Shown: positions 31,937 to 43,877 of the stretch, piece by piece
Layout: the number at the start of each line of letters is the position of its first letter
Position numbering within the stretch: the first letter of the stretch is position 1
NCBI GenBank assembly: GCA_020740775.1
Contig: JAHEWK010000011.1
Location: forward strand, 372,001-436,000
Source of the DNA: Ilyonectria destructans
Taxonomy: Eukaryota > Ascomycota > Sordariomycetes > Hypocreales > Nectriaceae
Direction of reading: 5' to 3'
DNA length: 64,000 nt
The notes under the pieces: model-generated
The model's database searches: none
What the model was told of the DNA's origin: nothing
Seen by the model: only the letters and a program-made list of their open reading frames with translations
Made by a program: the position numbers and the translations under genes

Positions 31937-34900
31937 CTAATCCTCTATATCTAGATCAAAGCTATCGAGGTCAAATTCAACCCGACCATTATGACTAGCA
32001 CCATAGGACGACACTGCATCATCACTGTCCACGTCTTGTTGTGGATTTCCTTGTCCTTCATCTCCAGACCCCTCTTGCGACCCTTCTTCAGTATCGCTTC
32101 GTGAGCTGCCGGTCGACGGCTTATAATCCTCATCATACATCGGCTCAATTTCCTCAAAGCAGTGTTTTGGATCATGCATGTCAGATCTGTGGCCGTAACA
32201 TTTGAAGCAGAGCGAGAAGTCGCGAGTGCACGGCTGACACTTCCACTGTATACCTATGATGCCCTGGATTTAATAGTGATTGTTAGCATTGACGTTTCAG
32301 AGTCGGTAGAAGGTGATACTAACCACAAAACAGCCGCTACAAAAGTCTCTCTTCTCATGACCACACTTGATCTTGGGGAAGAATTCGTCCCACTTCTCCT
32401 CCTGACCATTCGAGTTGACCATTGTGTGGTCCTTGGGCTCAAGCCTGGCTTTTAACCACTCAGGCTGACCCGCAAAGTTCGCCAACTTCAATGGCGACCA
32501 CTCATCCTTGTCGTCGGGAACGCGGCTTCGAACCCACACATCGGCGTTTAGCTCTACCAGCTGCTTGATAGTGTTGTCGGGACCTGAGCGTGCTGCCCAC
32601 ATCAGCGGAGTCCAGTTGTCGTGGTCCAACACGTTGACGTCCATTTGGAACTTTTCCAAGAGGTAGCTGATGCAGGAATTGTCTACAGCGGATGCCGCAA
32701 AGTGAATCGGCATGCGGCCAAAATAGTCCTTTACATTGATTTCCGCTCCGGCCTCAACTAAGGCTTCGATGGCCTTGTGGGAGTATGATCTACACGCGAG
32801 GTGCACGGCGCGGCGCCCTTGACTGTCGGCAACATTCAACTGAGCCTTGCGCCGAATAAGAAACTTGAGTATTCTGACCTTCATTTCGTCGGCAAAAGCC
32901 ATGTGAGCAGCTCGAATAGTCGGGTACCCGAACTCGCCGCCCAGTTTGTCAATTGGCACCTTCGCTTCGTCAACGAGATATCGCACCATGCTGCCATCGG
33001 GGATCGGATGGCTAACGCGGTGTACAGTAGCGATTCACCATACTCACGATGGACCAACTCGAGATCCGCGCCCGACTCGACAAGCAACTTGACGAGAGTC
33101 AAGTAGCCCATGCTAACGGCAATATGGAGTATGCTTCCAAAACCGGGACCGATCACGTTGACGTTGGCACCTTGCTCGATGAGGTACCTGGAAACACCCT
33201 CGTTGCGTACCCTTACGGCGATAGCGAGGGGAGTGTGTCCTTCCTTATCCCGGATATTCAAAGGTGTATTGGCCTCTACCAGGAGCCGGACTGTAGATGG
33301 GACTGTTCTCCAGCGTATTTTATGAAGTCGGGTCTGGCCTCTCTTATCGACTTGATCAACAGCCACCTTGTACCGCTTAGACAGTAGCAATTTGAGGATT
33401 TCATCAGCGTCGCCCGAGTCTCCTGCCTCATCGAGTAGGATATCAACGGCGTCCTGGTTGTTCTTGTTCCTGAAATTTGGGTCGGCACCAGCTTTCAGAA
33501 GGAGTTTGACGCATTTAATCGCCTTGTACATGCAGGCCAGCTGTAAAGGCGTGCACCCGATCTCCTTTTGGATCGTACCATCGTCACCAAGCGCAAACTC
33601 CAGGTCGGGCTTGGGATCGCTTTCAAGGAGTACTTTAACAGACTCCGAGGACTTGCCATCACGTGCAGCCATGTGCAGCGCCGTTCCGAAGATGCTGTGG
33701 CTATCTATAGGGACGCCCCTTTTGAGGAGCTCCGTAATCATACCTGGGTCATTGTAACCCCCGTGAAGGGAGCCCCTTCTATCAGATCCTGTCCACATGG
33801 GGTCGGCACCATTCTCCAGTAAATACTTTGCCACTTTAGTACGATCTCCATAGAGAGCGCTGAACAATGGTTGGTCTGAGACGCCGCCTGTGTAGTTGAT
33901 GTCGGCCTTGTTCTTCAGGAGGAGCTTCGCCATCTCCAGGTTCCCTTCGAAGCAAGCCCTTGAGAGCGGCGTCTTGCAGCTCCCATTAGTGATTTCCTCA
34001 ATAAAGTTAAGTTTGGCATCGTGTTCGATCAGCAATGATGCAAGCTGGGTGTTGCCTGTGCTTATGGCGCAGGTCAAGAGCGTGGGTTTTCCCTCGGGAA
34101 TCACATCCATGTCTGGCTTGGGGTCGTGATCGAGCAACAATCGAGCGACATCCAAATGGTTTTCGAAAACGGCGTTGAAAAGTACAGTCCCGCTAGCGCA
34201 CTCGACATTCGGATCCGCCTTGTGATGAAGTAAGACACGGACACACTCCAGAAAGCCTTCGTCGCCTGCAACGATAAGCGGCGGCCTGCTGTACATGAGG
34301 GCATCTTTATCCTGCTCGCCGGTCTCGCAATCGGCACCAGACTTGATCAGCAAGTCAACCACCTTGTACCGACCTTCGCTGACTGCCAATTGTACTAATC
34401 CTCGGCCATCGCGGTTTCTTGTACCAATACTTGCACCCGCTTGTAGAAGGAGCTCGATTAAGCGCATGTCTCCTCTCATGACAGCATTTGAAATTGGTCC
34501 GTCACCTCTATCGTCCGTAATCGTCAAGTCTGGTTTGGACTCTGAGTTTAAAAGAACCTTCATTGTAGAGAACTGGTTTCGCCATGCCACAATACCTGCT
34601 GGAGAGGCTCCCCAGTAACTGCTAACCTCATTAATGTCGAAGCCAGACCACAGGATGGTTGCAATGAGGTCATCCTGTCCGGTAGCAGCAGCTCGAGACA
34701 TGACTTGCTGAGGCCACTGGAATGTTGCAAAGTTCGGTATCTTGTCAATAAGCATCTTCAAAACGTCGGTGCTGTCTTGCGCAGCTGCCCAGAGCAAGGC
34801 GGTTCGAAGCTCCTCTTCATCTACTCGGACTTGGTTCAGTAGCTTCTGCACCATTTCCTTGTTGCCTGCCCGAACACACTCCGTGACGGCCAACCAGCAG

Positions 34901-37900
34901 TCTTTCTCAAACCAAGGCTGGTCATTTTCGGACTTGACCTTGTCGTCGACCAAATCTTCTAGCCCCAGCATGGCAAAGATTGGGAGTGTTGAGATGTAGT
35001 GACGTTGTATCCGGGTGAATGGATTGGAGAAAAGCCAGAAAGAGACCTCCCAGCCAGCTCGGGCCTGCTTGGAAGAAAACAGCTCATGAACAAGTTGACT
35101 AGGCTTGAACTGTCCACTAGCCTTGTAGTGTTGAGGCCAAAATCGAACGGCATACTCAGCTAGAGAGGTTCTGGGGTGAGAAATCACCATTGCATCCAAT
35201 GACGTCTCCCATGGGCCTCCCTCGAGGTTCTCCGAAGAAAACTTGTCAAGCGCCGCTTGTGTGCTTTTTAGTTGCAAGTAACGCAAGCACGTCTCTGCCA
35301 AAATACTGTTGACTTTGGCCGCCCGCTCCTCCGCGCTCCCCTCCACACCTATTTCGGGCACCTGGTAGAACGAAGGGTGGCTGAACTTGACATCGCAGTC
35401 CTTGACAGTGATGATTCCACCCAGCGCCTCTTCTATTTCAGTCATCGTGCCTTCTGTGTCGACGTCGTCCAAGCACTGTTCTTTGTTGGGGAACTCGTAG
35501 ATGGTGAGTGCTTCAACAAGTGAATCAGGCGACCATGGCTCTGAAGCGTGCTTGACCCAGTTGAAGATGTTCGTAGCTCTTGCTTCGAGTTGGGGTGGCA
35601 AAGAGGAGATGAAGACCTGGACGATGTTCTCTGCCGTGAGGGGGAATAGTTTTTCGATGTTGCCCGTAAGTTCAGCATTTGGTTTGCCTCGATGGTTTTT
35701 TCCAAGCCAATTCAAAATGATATGACCCAGAAATGGTGCGTCGTTGCATTCCTCGAGTAGCTTCTGGAGCTGGGGTCGGAAATCCTTATAGATCGGCCGA
35801 TTTATCATTAAGCCAGCCAAGCCCAACTGGAGTTCTTCGGCCAACCTATCGCCTAATCCACCAACCGCGGGACAATGATTGAGGTTGACCCGTGCTTCAT
35901 CAGGAAAAGATTGAACGGCCAGGCCGCCCGGGGTTGAAGTTGATAGAATCATGCGATATGTTTGGTCGCTGTAGCCCTGTTCCTCCAGAACACGCTCTAG
36001 AAACCATCGCCGCTGGTCTTCCGGGCATTGATCGAAGCAGCCAATGAATATGGTGAGTCGAAGAACACTGCTGGAAAAGAATCCGAGTGCGGAATACAGA
36101 TGGTATAGGTCTTTGAGTGACCACGATCGTGTGTCATTCAAGAAACCCAGCTCCTCGGGTATATAACGACCGAGGAGGGTCCAGAAGTGCCCAGAGATGA
36201 CGTTGATCAAGTACGTCAACATTGATGAAAGATCACCGTATCGAGAATCCCACTGATCAAACTCAAAGTATATCACAGTATTTTCAGGCTTCCCGCTGCC
36301 GTCACGAATAGCGAAATTGGCGTCATAATCGACATAGAAGAGACGGGACACCTCCGAGATGTCAACCAGGGAATTTCCATCGCCATGGAGGTGCAAGAGT
36401 CTTGGCCCCGCACCCGGTTTGTCAAAGGTGGTGTATGCCTCTTGTGTGTGAATCCATTTTACAATGGGAGGTTCTGGTAGCACCGGATCGTAGGGGACAC
36501 CCAGAGCCCGAGTTGGAGGTGCGAGGGAGAGCAGACGTGCTTGGAGGTGGATGAAACGATAGTCGACCTCGATAACTAACATTTTGTTCATGGTCAGACA
36601 ATCATCTCACTTTACGTGCTCGATAGTTCAGGACTTACTACACCCGGGCACGTTGAACATTCCAGACACGGCCAAGTTCCAACCGTCATCTGCATCGCCT
36701 TGAACGTGCTTCATATGGTCGATATCTGCACATGGAAATCTTCCAATTGCTTCAAATGAATGCCCAATCAAGTGTGCGTATCGCGGGAATGGAGTCACCG
36801 GGTCTTGCAGATTCTCTTCTTTCGTGCGGTCTGTGCCAACAGCTCCAATTGTGTCATCGCCGATGGGCTTTTGAGCGAGGACATCACGAACACTCTCTGT
36901 GAAGATGTTGAAAGTGGCAGCACGATCCAAAATCTTGGTTCCCAGAAACCTCTGGTTAATCATGTTGACCTGACTTGCCAGGTTTCTGACCTTGGGCAAC
37001 ACTCGATACTTGATCTCGGGGCCTGGGAGGAGAATAAGCTTGTGTATTTGATCCTCGAGGTCGCCAGTGGATTGGAATCGGTGAGGTGTCCCCAAAAAAA
37101 TCTAATAATGCAATTAGCGGATGTTGAGGCAGGATAGATGTGATACTCACGAGCCCCGTGGTAAGAATAGATATCTTCCCATACTTGGCAGGGTTGTTGA
37201 TAGCTATGGAAAGAGCCTATACCGTTAGCCGATGCCACTCCAACCGTTATTGCGCAGTACCTCTTTCACGATTGTTCCCCCAAGATCATGGCAGATCCAA
37301 ATGATGGGACGGTCGACTTCAGTCTGCAAGAGGTAATTAACAGGGCGCATTCCAGTAAAATAAGGAAGCCTACCTCCTCAAGCTCTTTGCGGATTTCGGC
37401 GTATTCCGTGACGAGCCTTTCTGCATGTAACTTGATGCCATTTGGTTGGTAGAGTAAGGATTCTTGATCAATCTCATACGAATAGTCGATGTGTCTGCTC
37501 AGGAGGCCTTTAAATAGCTTGTGTCTCACCCACCAGCTGCCATCTGGAGCAATCCAGGCCGTCTTGTAATCGTCACGTATACCGTGAACGGTGATGATAC
37601 TGTACACCTGTGAGCTTGCTGTTCTACTGTCAAATTGAACCATCGTCTTCATACTCATAATCATCATATGCTGAACCAGACCAGCCCCAACCGCGGGTGT
37701 AATGGAGGCCAAGCTCTCGTTGCCCAAGGTTTTGGGGCGCACAGATTGTTGGCAAGTCTTTTGTGAATAAATCATCCGTTGTTGTAGTGTGGACACTGCC
37801 TGAATCATCATCCTCGTCTTCCTTAGTGTCGGGCAGTTTTGAGCCTGCGTCCAACGCTGGCATTGCTGCCTCCTTCTCCGACCCTAGAGGTGAAGCCTTA

Positions 37901-37926
37901 CGCATGATTGTGTTAGAGTCTGCCAT
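31937..37926 (-). pseudogene. NLR-like gene: inactive hydrolase, degenerate NTPase, ankyrin repeats, ZZ finger; two frameshifts
   Basis: Large intracellular protein with four parts in order. (1) Acidic leader, then an alpha/beta-hydrolase domain (ITVHGIRDDYKTAW, ICHDLGGTIVKE, IFLGTPHR) in which the nucleophile elbow reads C-H-D-L-G-G, so the Ser is replaced. (2) An NTPase-like region whose P-loop (LHGDGNSLVD) lacks the Lys and whose Walker B (FIGCFDQC) lacks the usual DALDEC. (3) Many ankyrin repeats across roughly 33.0-34.8 kb. (4) A ZZ-type zinc finger completed by splicing (CSGCF with KCQPCTRDFSLCFKC and HDPKHCF), then an acidic tail. Six introns fit, including 44-52 bp ones near 37.1-37.4 kb. 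Two single-base frame breaks are seen, at 37632-37634 and near 33014-33018. Such proteins serve self/non-self recognition in fungi by family knowledge. Without the breaks it would be an intact gene. Confidence 0.72.
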
Positions 37927-38881
37927 TTTGGTTAGACTTTAGTCATCAAAACACAGTCTCAGCTCTTGTCGAGGGAGTTGATCGAAATAAAGATTCGGTT
38001 GAAGAGTCCCAACTCTCCATCAAGGGCTGGCATTGAAGCCGGGAATGTGGAGACAATCTGAAATGGCAAATTTAGCCGACGTAGCCTCAAACCCGAATGG
38101 TTTTGTAGTTTGATTGGCGGCGTGTTGGTTGTCATACGACCCCCTATATTCTGTGTCACTGAGCAGGGGAAGCTATGCTGTCTGACCTATTTGGCCGCAC
38201 CGTGAGCCATTTAATTCGCACACTCTATTGGGCGGTTGTCAGCTCATTTCCGCGTGGTGATTCAACCTATTTTTAACTGTCCGGTGAAGGCCGAAACCGG
38301 GTCGACGTACAGGCAAAGGGGAGGGGGAAACAAGACTCGAGGTCGGGTCGAGACTTACCTTGAAGGAGGTGGTGAGGAAGAAAGAAAAAAAGGATATTAT
38401 ATACCATGTTGACAGTGATTCAAGCCTAGGACGAAGCCAGCCGGGCTTCTGGGTATGATTCACGGCGAAATTGGTGGCATCTATTCACTACGGTGAGAGA
38501 GAGGGTGCAGAGAAGGACTTGAGGCGATCCCGCCTCGAGATGGCATAGGCCTATGGTGAATGTAGGCATCAGTCAGCTGGGGAGCCGCTTTTGGTTTGAT
38601 GGCGTGTGAATTTTTCCTGGAGGAGAGAGGTTTTATCTGGCTAGAGATAGAAGATATCGACTCAATATGGACTGGATCTATATATTTCCTACTCTAGATA
38701 CTGTTAATAATCTAGATACTCAGTACAGGTTAAAGAGAGTAAGAAGGATAAATGAATAAACTGTCCGGTGATTTTTCGAATAACGCTGGGTTGTGGCACA
38801 TAGTGAGTGCCAGGCAGAATCCTTCTAGCCGACGGATCAACTTTGAGACTGCGATTCAGTAGTTGTCAAAGAATGTCAATA
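37927..38881. other. Intergenic region without a gene
   Basis: About 950 bp upstream of the NLR-like gene and downstream of the 314-residue protein. An AT-rich tract with repeated CTAGATAC-like words lies near 38690-38730. No gene supported. Confidence 0.5.
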
Positions 38882-39826
38882 TCAATTTGTATGAAACAAC
38901 AGCAGAGAATCACCGCAAAATGAGCAGCGATGTTGCTGCTTCCATGTCTTCTGACCATTTTTTATGACAGTTCTGAACGTGACATCGCAAAGATCGTTGG
39001 GATCAATGCTTCCCAACTCCTCATCACCATATGTAACGTTCTTGTTCGGACGTGTCCCTTTGTCTTCAGGGTCTGGCTGGAAAACAATGGCGTCGTCCTT
39101 GGGAATCTTCTTGAAAAGGCGCTGAAAGGAGGTTTTAATATCCGTCTTGCACGTAAAAGCCAGTTTGCATAAGAACTTTTCCTCGTCGTTTCTTGAGACA
39201 AGCACTGCAACCTTCAGTGAGGCGGGGATCCCAGCTGGTTGTGACTCATTCTCAGAGAGTGTCCATGTCGCGATGCGGTTGGGGGGCTTATTGTCGACAA
39301 GACGCTTTCCGCCGCTCAGCGTAATAGCGTCTGAAGTGGTTGAAGAGACCGTCTTCTCCCACTTGCCCGTCAAACTGAGATTTGCAATTTGCTCAACCCC
39401 GATGGTGGCCTCTCCTCCCTTGGTGACAGATTCCTCTTGGGTTGCCGACATCAGACTGTACACGTCGGCAAACGAGATTTTCTCAACCTCCACCTCTCCA
39501 TCGTCCGAGCCAGCCTCAAAAGTCAGCGTGATGGTGGCTTCGGAAATCCGACGCGAGCCCTTCGGTTGGAAGTGCCATTGCATCACTATCAGAGTCGCAT
39601 AGAAGTCGCTATCGGCAGACATGGCCCCGTGGACGACCTTTTCGAGGTTGCAGGTGATATCTATGGCACCTGTACGCTGGAGGGCTTCAGCTCGGTGGTA
39701 TTGATCTGCTGCAACGTTGAAGACGTGGAAGGCACTTTCTTCATCCATCCCAGCCTCGTACATTCCGAGATCGGTCTCTTCGGCACCACCATGGTGTCGG
39801 AATAGGTCCTGGTCGAGTTCGGACAT
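38882..39826 (-). CDS. Uncharacterised beta-rich protein, divergent partner of the subtilisin-ankyrin gene
   Basis: A 314-residue single-exon protein with no signal peptide or clear TM helix. Seen: an acidic N-terminus and alternating strand-like segments (FYATLIVMQWHFQPKGSRRI, EATITLTFEAG). A central part follows (LTGKWEKTVSSTTSDAITLS), then RIATWTLSENESQPAGIPAS and a basic patch before KKIPKDDAIVFQPDPE, and a C-terminal CSFC pair. I recall similar uncharacterised proteins next to NLR or protease genes in other ascomycetes, but name no domain. It shares a 322-bp promoter with the protease at 40149. The pairing recalls the fungal gasdermin-like HET-Q1 and subtilisin-like HET-Q2 pair; I see no gasdermin signature, so the analogy is only organisational. 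Confidence 0.75.
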   Translation of the reverse strand: MSELDQDLFRHHGGAEETDLGMYEAGMDEESAFHVFNVAADQYHRAEALQRTGAIDITCNLEKVVHGAMSADSDFYATLIVMQWHFQPKGSRRISEATITLTFEAGSDDGEVEVEKISFADVYSLMSATQEESVTKGGEATIGVEQIANLSLTGKWEKTVSSTTSDAITLSGGKRLVDNKPPNRIATWTLSENESQPAGIPASLKVAVLVSRNDEEKFLCKLAFTCKTDIKTSFQRLFKKIPKDDAIVFQPDPEDKGTRPNKNVTYGDEELGSIDPNDLCDVTFRTVIKNGQKTWKQQHRCSFCGDSLLLFHTN

Positions 39827-40148
39827 TTTCGATCAAGAGGGCACTTTCAAGCGGCGTACGAGGTGGATAGTGTCGCAGTCGCGATACCAGGAGTACCAGG
39901 GTGGATATACCTGCCCCCTGTCACACCACGAACGGGGATTTCCAGGGGCTGAACAAGACCCATGTCGAAAAGGTTTCAAGGAGTAACACCTGCATACCGC
40001 AGGTTCGCCTTTCAGCTCGGGCGGGGTACCTGCATGTAAGAATAGCCGAAATGAGCGGCTCTGCCTCGTTTGGAGTTCTCGTCCAAGTTCTCTAGATCTT
40101 ACCACTCAGACTTGCATCAGCAGTAAGACAGAAATCAATCCGCACCAG
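39827..40148. promoter_or_regulatory. Divergent promoter of the beta-rich protein and the subtilisin-ankyrin gene
   Basis: 322 bp between the two start codons. It must drive both genes. No specific operator recognised. Confidence 0.55.
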
Positions 40149-43100
40149 ATGGCACCCGACTCAGAATACGACATTGACTATGAGTCGGATGACGCCTTCG
40201 CCTTTGACCATGAGGTGCTCGAAGATGACAATGACGCCCACGCACAACGGGAAGAAACTCTGGAGGATGGTTTGGAGAAGGCACGTGGAGCCATAAAGAA
40301 GAAGAGAAGATTCATCACTGAGGACGACGTTGACGAGTTCCTGGATGAATTTCACGAAATTGCTGGCAAGTCATCGTCCAAAGCTGTGGGCAACCTGCTC
40401 CACGTGTTAGTCGAGGTAGTCAAGCATAACGACGTCGAGCCGGATGGCGTAGAACTTCTCGTTCGGGAATTGGTCAAGAGATGTCCAGATCTGCTCAGGT
40501 GCACGGACAATCATGGGCAGAATCCCATTTTCATGGCCATCATGAACCTCCAGGATCAACTCATCAACTACATGATCTCTGCTTGTGTCGAGGGCAAAGG
40601 AGATAAAAGGGCTGCGATTTGTCTCCGGGACGCGCTGAGCATGAAAGAAGGCGGCAAAACATGTCTCCATGCCGCTCTCCGCGAGAAAGTCAAAGCGAGA
40701 ACAATCAGTATGCTGTTTGAAAACGCCCCCAACGGGGCCTTGGAGGTTCAAGATGAACTCCAAAAGACTCCGATGCACCATGCCGTGGCGTTTTCGAAAT
40801 GCACAGATACCAGGACAGAGCTTATTCAATTTCTTATTCAGAGAGATTTGAGCGCGAGATCCACCAAGGCGAGATCGGAAAAGACTTTTCTTGACCTGCT
40901 CGATAAGAGTGGCTTCTCAGTGTTTCGAGACCATCAAAGGACGAGGATAAGCACCACTTCGCGGTGGGAGAAAGAAACCCAACTCCCCGAAGGCAACAAA
41001 CGAGATCAAGTCGATCCTTCGAAAACGTGTGACAGACCTACTACCAAGGATCCCGGATCTATGGGAAGCGGAAGAGACTCGAAACTCGCCGCATCAACCA
41101 AAGTTGCAGCAGACCGCAAGGCAGGGACAAATGGCGGTGGTGGCGATGCACTCAACGGGCCAGACGGACGTCAAAGGTTGCGCCAGCAGAAGAAAAAAGA
41201 CGAGGAGTGCGCGAGGCTGGCGGAAGGTGAAGGGCACCCCAAGGGGGGGGATCTCATTTGGCGAGACGGAAGCCGGAATCTGCATTTTCGGATCCCTTCG
41301 CCCAATTTAAACATCGCGGTCCGAAGAAGCAATGAAACCCGGAATCCGCCTTTTCGGATCCCTTCGCCTGATTCAAACATTGCGGTCCGAACAAGCAATG
41401 AAACCCGGATCCTGGAACCAACGCCTAACAGTGGGATTAAACGCAGCAGCACAGCGCGTTTAGACGATAAACCAGACCAAGAGAAGGAGAAGCAACCAAC
41501 AAAACCGGAGCAAACTAATCGAAGCAAAGCCATGGCTACCTACATCAAGAATTCGAACAAGATCCTGGAGTCTCTCAAGTTGCACTACATGAGAACAAGA
41601 AACGCCGAGATGGTAATCTCTTTCTTGTATGGTACTAACATGAATGGTGAGTCGATATGAAACTGATCCAACTCGTACTAACAGACCTCAGATATCCAGA
41701 TCAGCTTTGACTATGACTGTCTACCTCGCGATATGATATGGAAGGATTTTATCGGGCGGTTCGGGGCAGACGCCGACTCCAAACTCCGATTCGACCCCGT
41801 GCTGCAGTACGTGACGTTTCCACGCGTTGAAGTTCGATCAAAGGGTCGCCTGGCCGACCGCAAGCAGAGGGCCGACCTCCAGTTTGGGAAACAACAACAT
41901 GGAGCCAACGGCCGTAAAGACATGAAGTACTTTCTCGACTGGTTGTATGACAAGGGTGTACGTCACATCATCAGGTTGTCTGTTGAAGACTCCGGGGAGT
42001 CTGGTCAAAAGGTCCATAGCGACCAAGCTATACAAGAGTCTCTCGAGCGATTTGTCGTCGAGCATCTCGATTGGCGGAAGGCAGACTTGGATCCAGGGAC
42101 TATCCTTCATATCAGCAGCAAGGTCTGCGCGAATCAGACTGTCAATTCTGAGGACCCAAAGCAGACCGAGTCAGTCCCGGATCGGCAGTTGACGAAACTC
42201 TCATTGATGTGGAGTGGAAGCAATGCTGTACTTCGAGCTTGGAGCGAGCCTGATGCCTTGCCGTTGCTACCTCAACTCCAAAAAGTAGAAATCATCCAGC
42301 CTCCTGCTGACAAGGTATGTGATTTATGCTCATCCTCGTTTTACTTGCGCTAACAGTGAAAGATGTACGAGAGCCCGCAGTGGATCAGGCACAAGATTAA
42401 GGATTTCGAGACCAGACTCAATGACAGCCGAAAGATTATCCAGGCCGAAGAGCTAGCAGCCTCTGGAAACAAAAGTGTCTCTGATACCAATACAGCATTT
42501 GGCCATGTTGAGGTCACCGCTATCGACTCAGGCACGTATGAGGAGCGCAAGGTGGCGTCTGGTGACGTGCCTCACCTATCTACTTTGAGTCCTAGCCAGG
42601 GCGTCAACGCGCATCAGTGGTTAAAGTCGACCGCTAAATTTGCTGGCTTAATGAATGACTTCTGGAAGAGCACAGTCGAGGAATTTCTTCAATCGAAACA
42701 AAAGCAGAACACACCGGAGCGGGTGCAGGATGATGTGGTTGTGGCGTTGATCGACGACGGTGTCGACATGTTCGATACAGCTTTATCAAATCAAATCCTC
42801 GAAGGCAAGAGTTTTGACTTTTACGACGAAAAGGTCCGGCCGCCGTTCTCGTCGGCAAAGGGCCATGGTACAGTCATGGCGAGTATGATCCTACGCGTTT
42901 GCCCTATGGCCAAGGTCTACCCGATACGACTGAAGACGTATGACAATGCGAACGGGAAGAATAACATCGATGCAAATTACGCAGCACAGGTACGCATCTG
43001 CCAGTACTACAAGGCAGCACAATCTAACCATGAAACTACTTCAGGCTATCCAAGCGGCTCTCGACAAGAAGGCTACAATCATTTCCATGTCGTGGACACT

Positions 43101-43877
43101 CCCAATTGCAAGGGGCAAGGACGAGTCAAAAGATAGATGTGAGTCTCCCAGGTAATTTGATGAGGTCCAGCTTTCAGATGGACCATTAAAATAGAGTGAA
43201 TGTGTTGAATTGACTTTTGTGCTAACGTCTTTACAGTGCATACCGTCCTACAAAAGGCCGTCAACAACAACGTCCTAATGTTTTGCTCCGCACCTGACGA
43301 AGGCAAATTCACTGAGCTTGACTGTCCCAGCGGCCCATGGCGGGATCGCTTTTTCCGTATCGGCGCCGCGCGTGCTGACGGGACCGTCTTTGGATGGACA
43401 CCTGAAGATGGAATCACGTACGTGTTTCCCGGTGTTGACGTGATACTTGACCAGGTAAAGGGCGTCTCTTCAAGGACGGGCTTGGGTAAAAACGTCACGG
43501 ATCGCGTAAATGACTTCAAGTACGAGACCGGCTCGAGTGTCGCTACGGCGCTGGCAGCTGGCCTTGCGGCCATGATCATATATTGCATCAAGACGAGTAT
43601 CCTTGCTGTCAAGACGGCGAACCAGGAAGCTGTCCTTAATCCGATTCCGGATAACCGCGCGATGCTGGTTGCGGACCCTGATGCTATGAAGCGGGCTTTT
43701 GCTAGCTTGGGAAAGCTTACGCCGAACCGCTTCATCCAAGTTTGGGAGGAGTTGGACAAGGTCAGCGAGATTTTGGAGACTAGGCAGTTGCAAGGTTCAA
43801 ATCCAGAAGTGAACCTCAAATGCACTCAGGGGTTTATGGAGTTTGGACTCAAGCTTGCGAGTTCAGTTAAGCAGTGA
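40149..43877 (+). CDS. Cytosolic ankyrin-containing subtilisin-like (S8) serine protease
   Basis: About 1,160 residues from five exons: 40149-41646, 41692-42314, 42363-42989, 43045-43138 and 43237-43877. Seen: an acidic N-terminus; an ankyrin-like region at about residues 110-270 (DNHGQNPIFMAIM, KTCLHAAL, QKTPMHHAV); a charged low-complexity linker with a 66-bp in-frame duplication; a middle domain of unknown type; and a C-terminal S8 peptidase. The triad is Asp838 (VVALIDDGVD), His875 (GHGTVMASM) and Ser1048 (TGSSVATALAAG). No signal peptide or propeptide is visible, so it should act inside the cell, unlike digestive subtilisins. Position between two NLR-like genes suggests a role in recognition-triggered proteolysis. 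Catalytic residues look intact. Confidence 0.85.
41275..41406 (+). repeat. 66-bp in-frame tandem duplication inside the protease gene
   Basis: Two copies (41275-41340 and 41341-41406) starting GGAATC and ending GAAACCC, differing at a few positions. Each encodes a 22-residue unit with the core FRIPSPxxNIAVR. It lies in the linker between ankyrin-like and middle domains. Confidence 0.85.

Noticed and set aside
33018..33052. A 35-bp intron joining the two frames of the first NLR
   Set aside because: It would be shorter than any intron supported elsewhere in the window (43 bp and longer), and it would remove codons that look conserved.
36760..37137. Plus-strand gene opposite the NLR
   Set aside because: It is a shadow frame of the hydrolase domain exon, which has clear family motifs on the minus strand.
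38882..39826. Gasdermin-like pore former
   Set aside because: Suggested only by the protease neighbour; I could not recognise a gasdermin sequence signature, so it is left as unknown.
40149..43877. Secreted digestive subtilisin
   Set aside because: There is no signal peptide or inhibitor propeptide, and the protease domain is at the end of a long ankyrin-containing protein.
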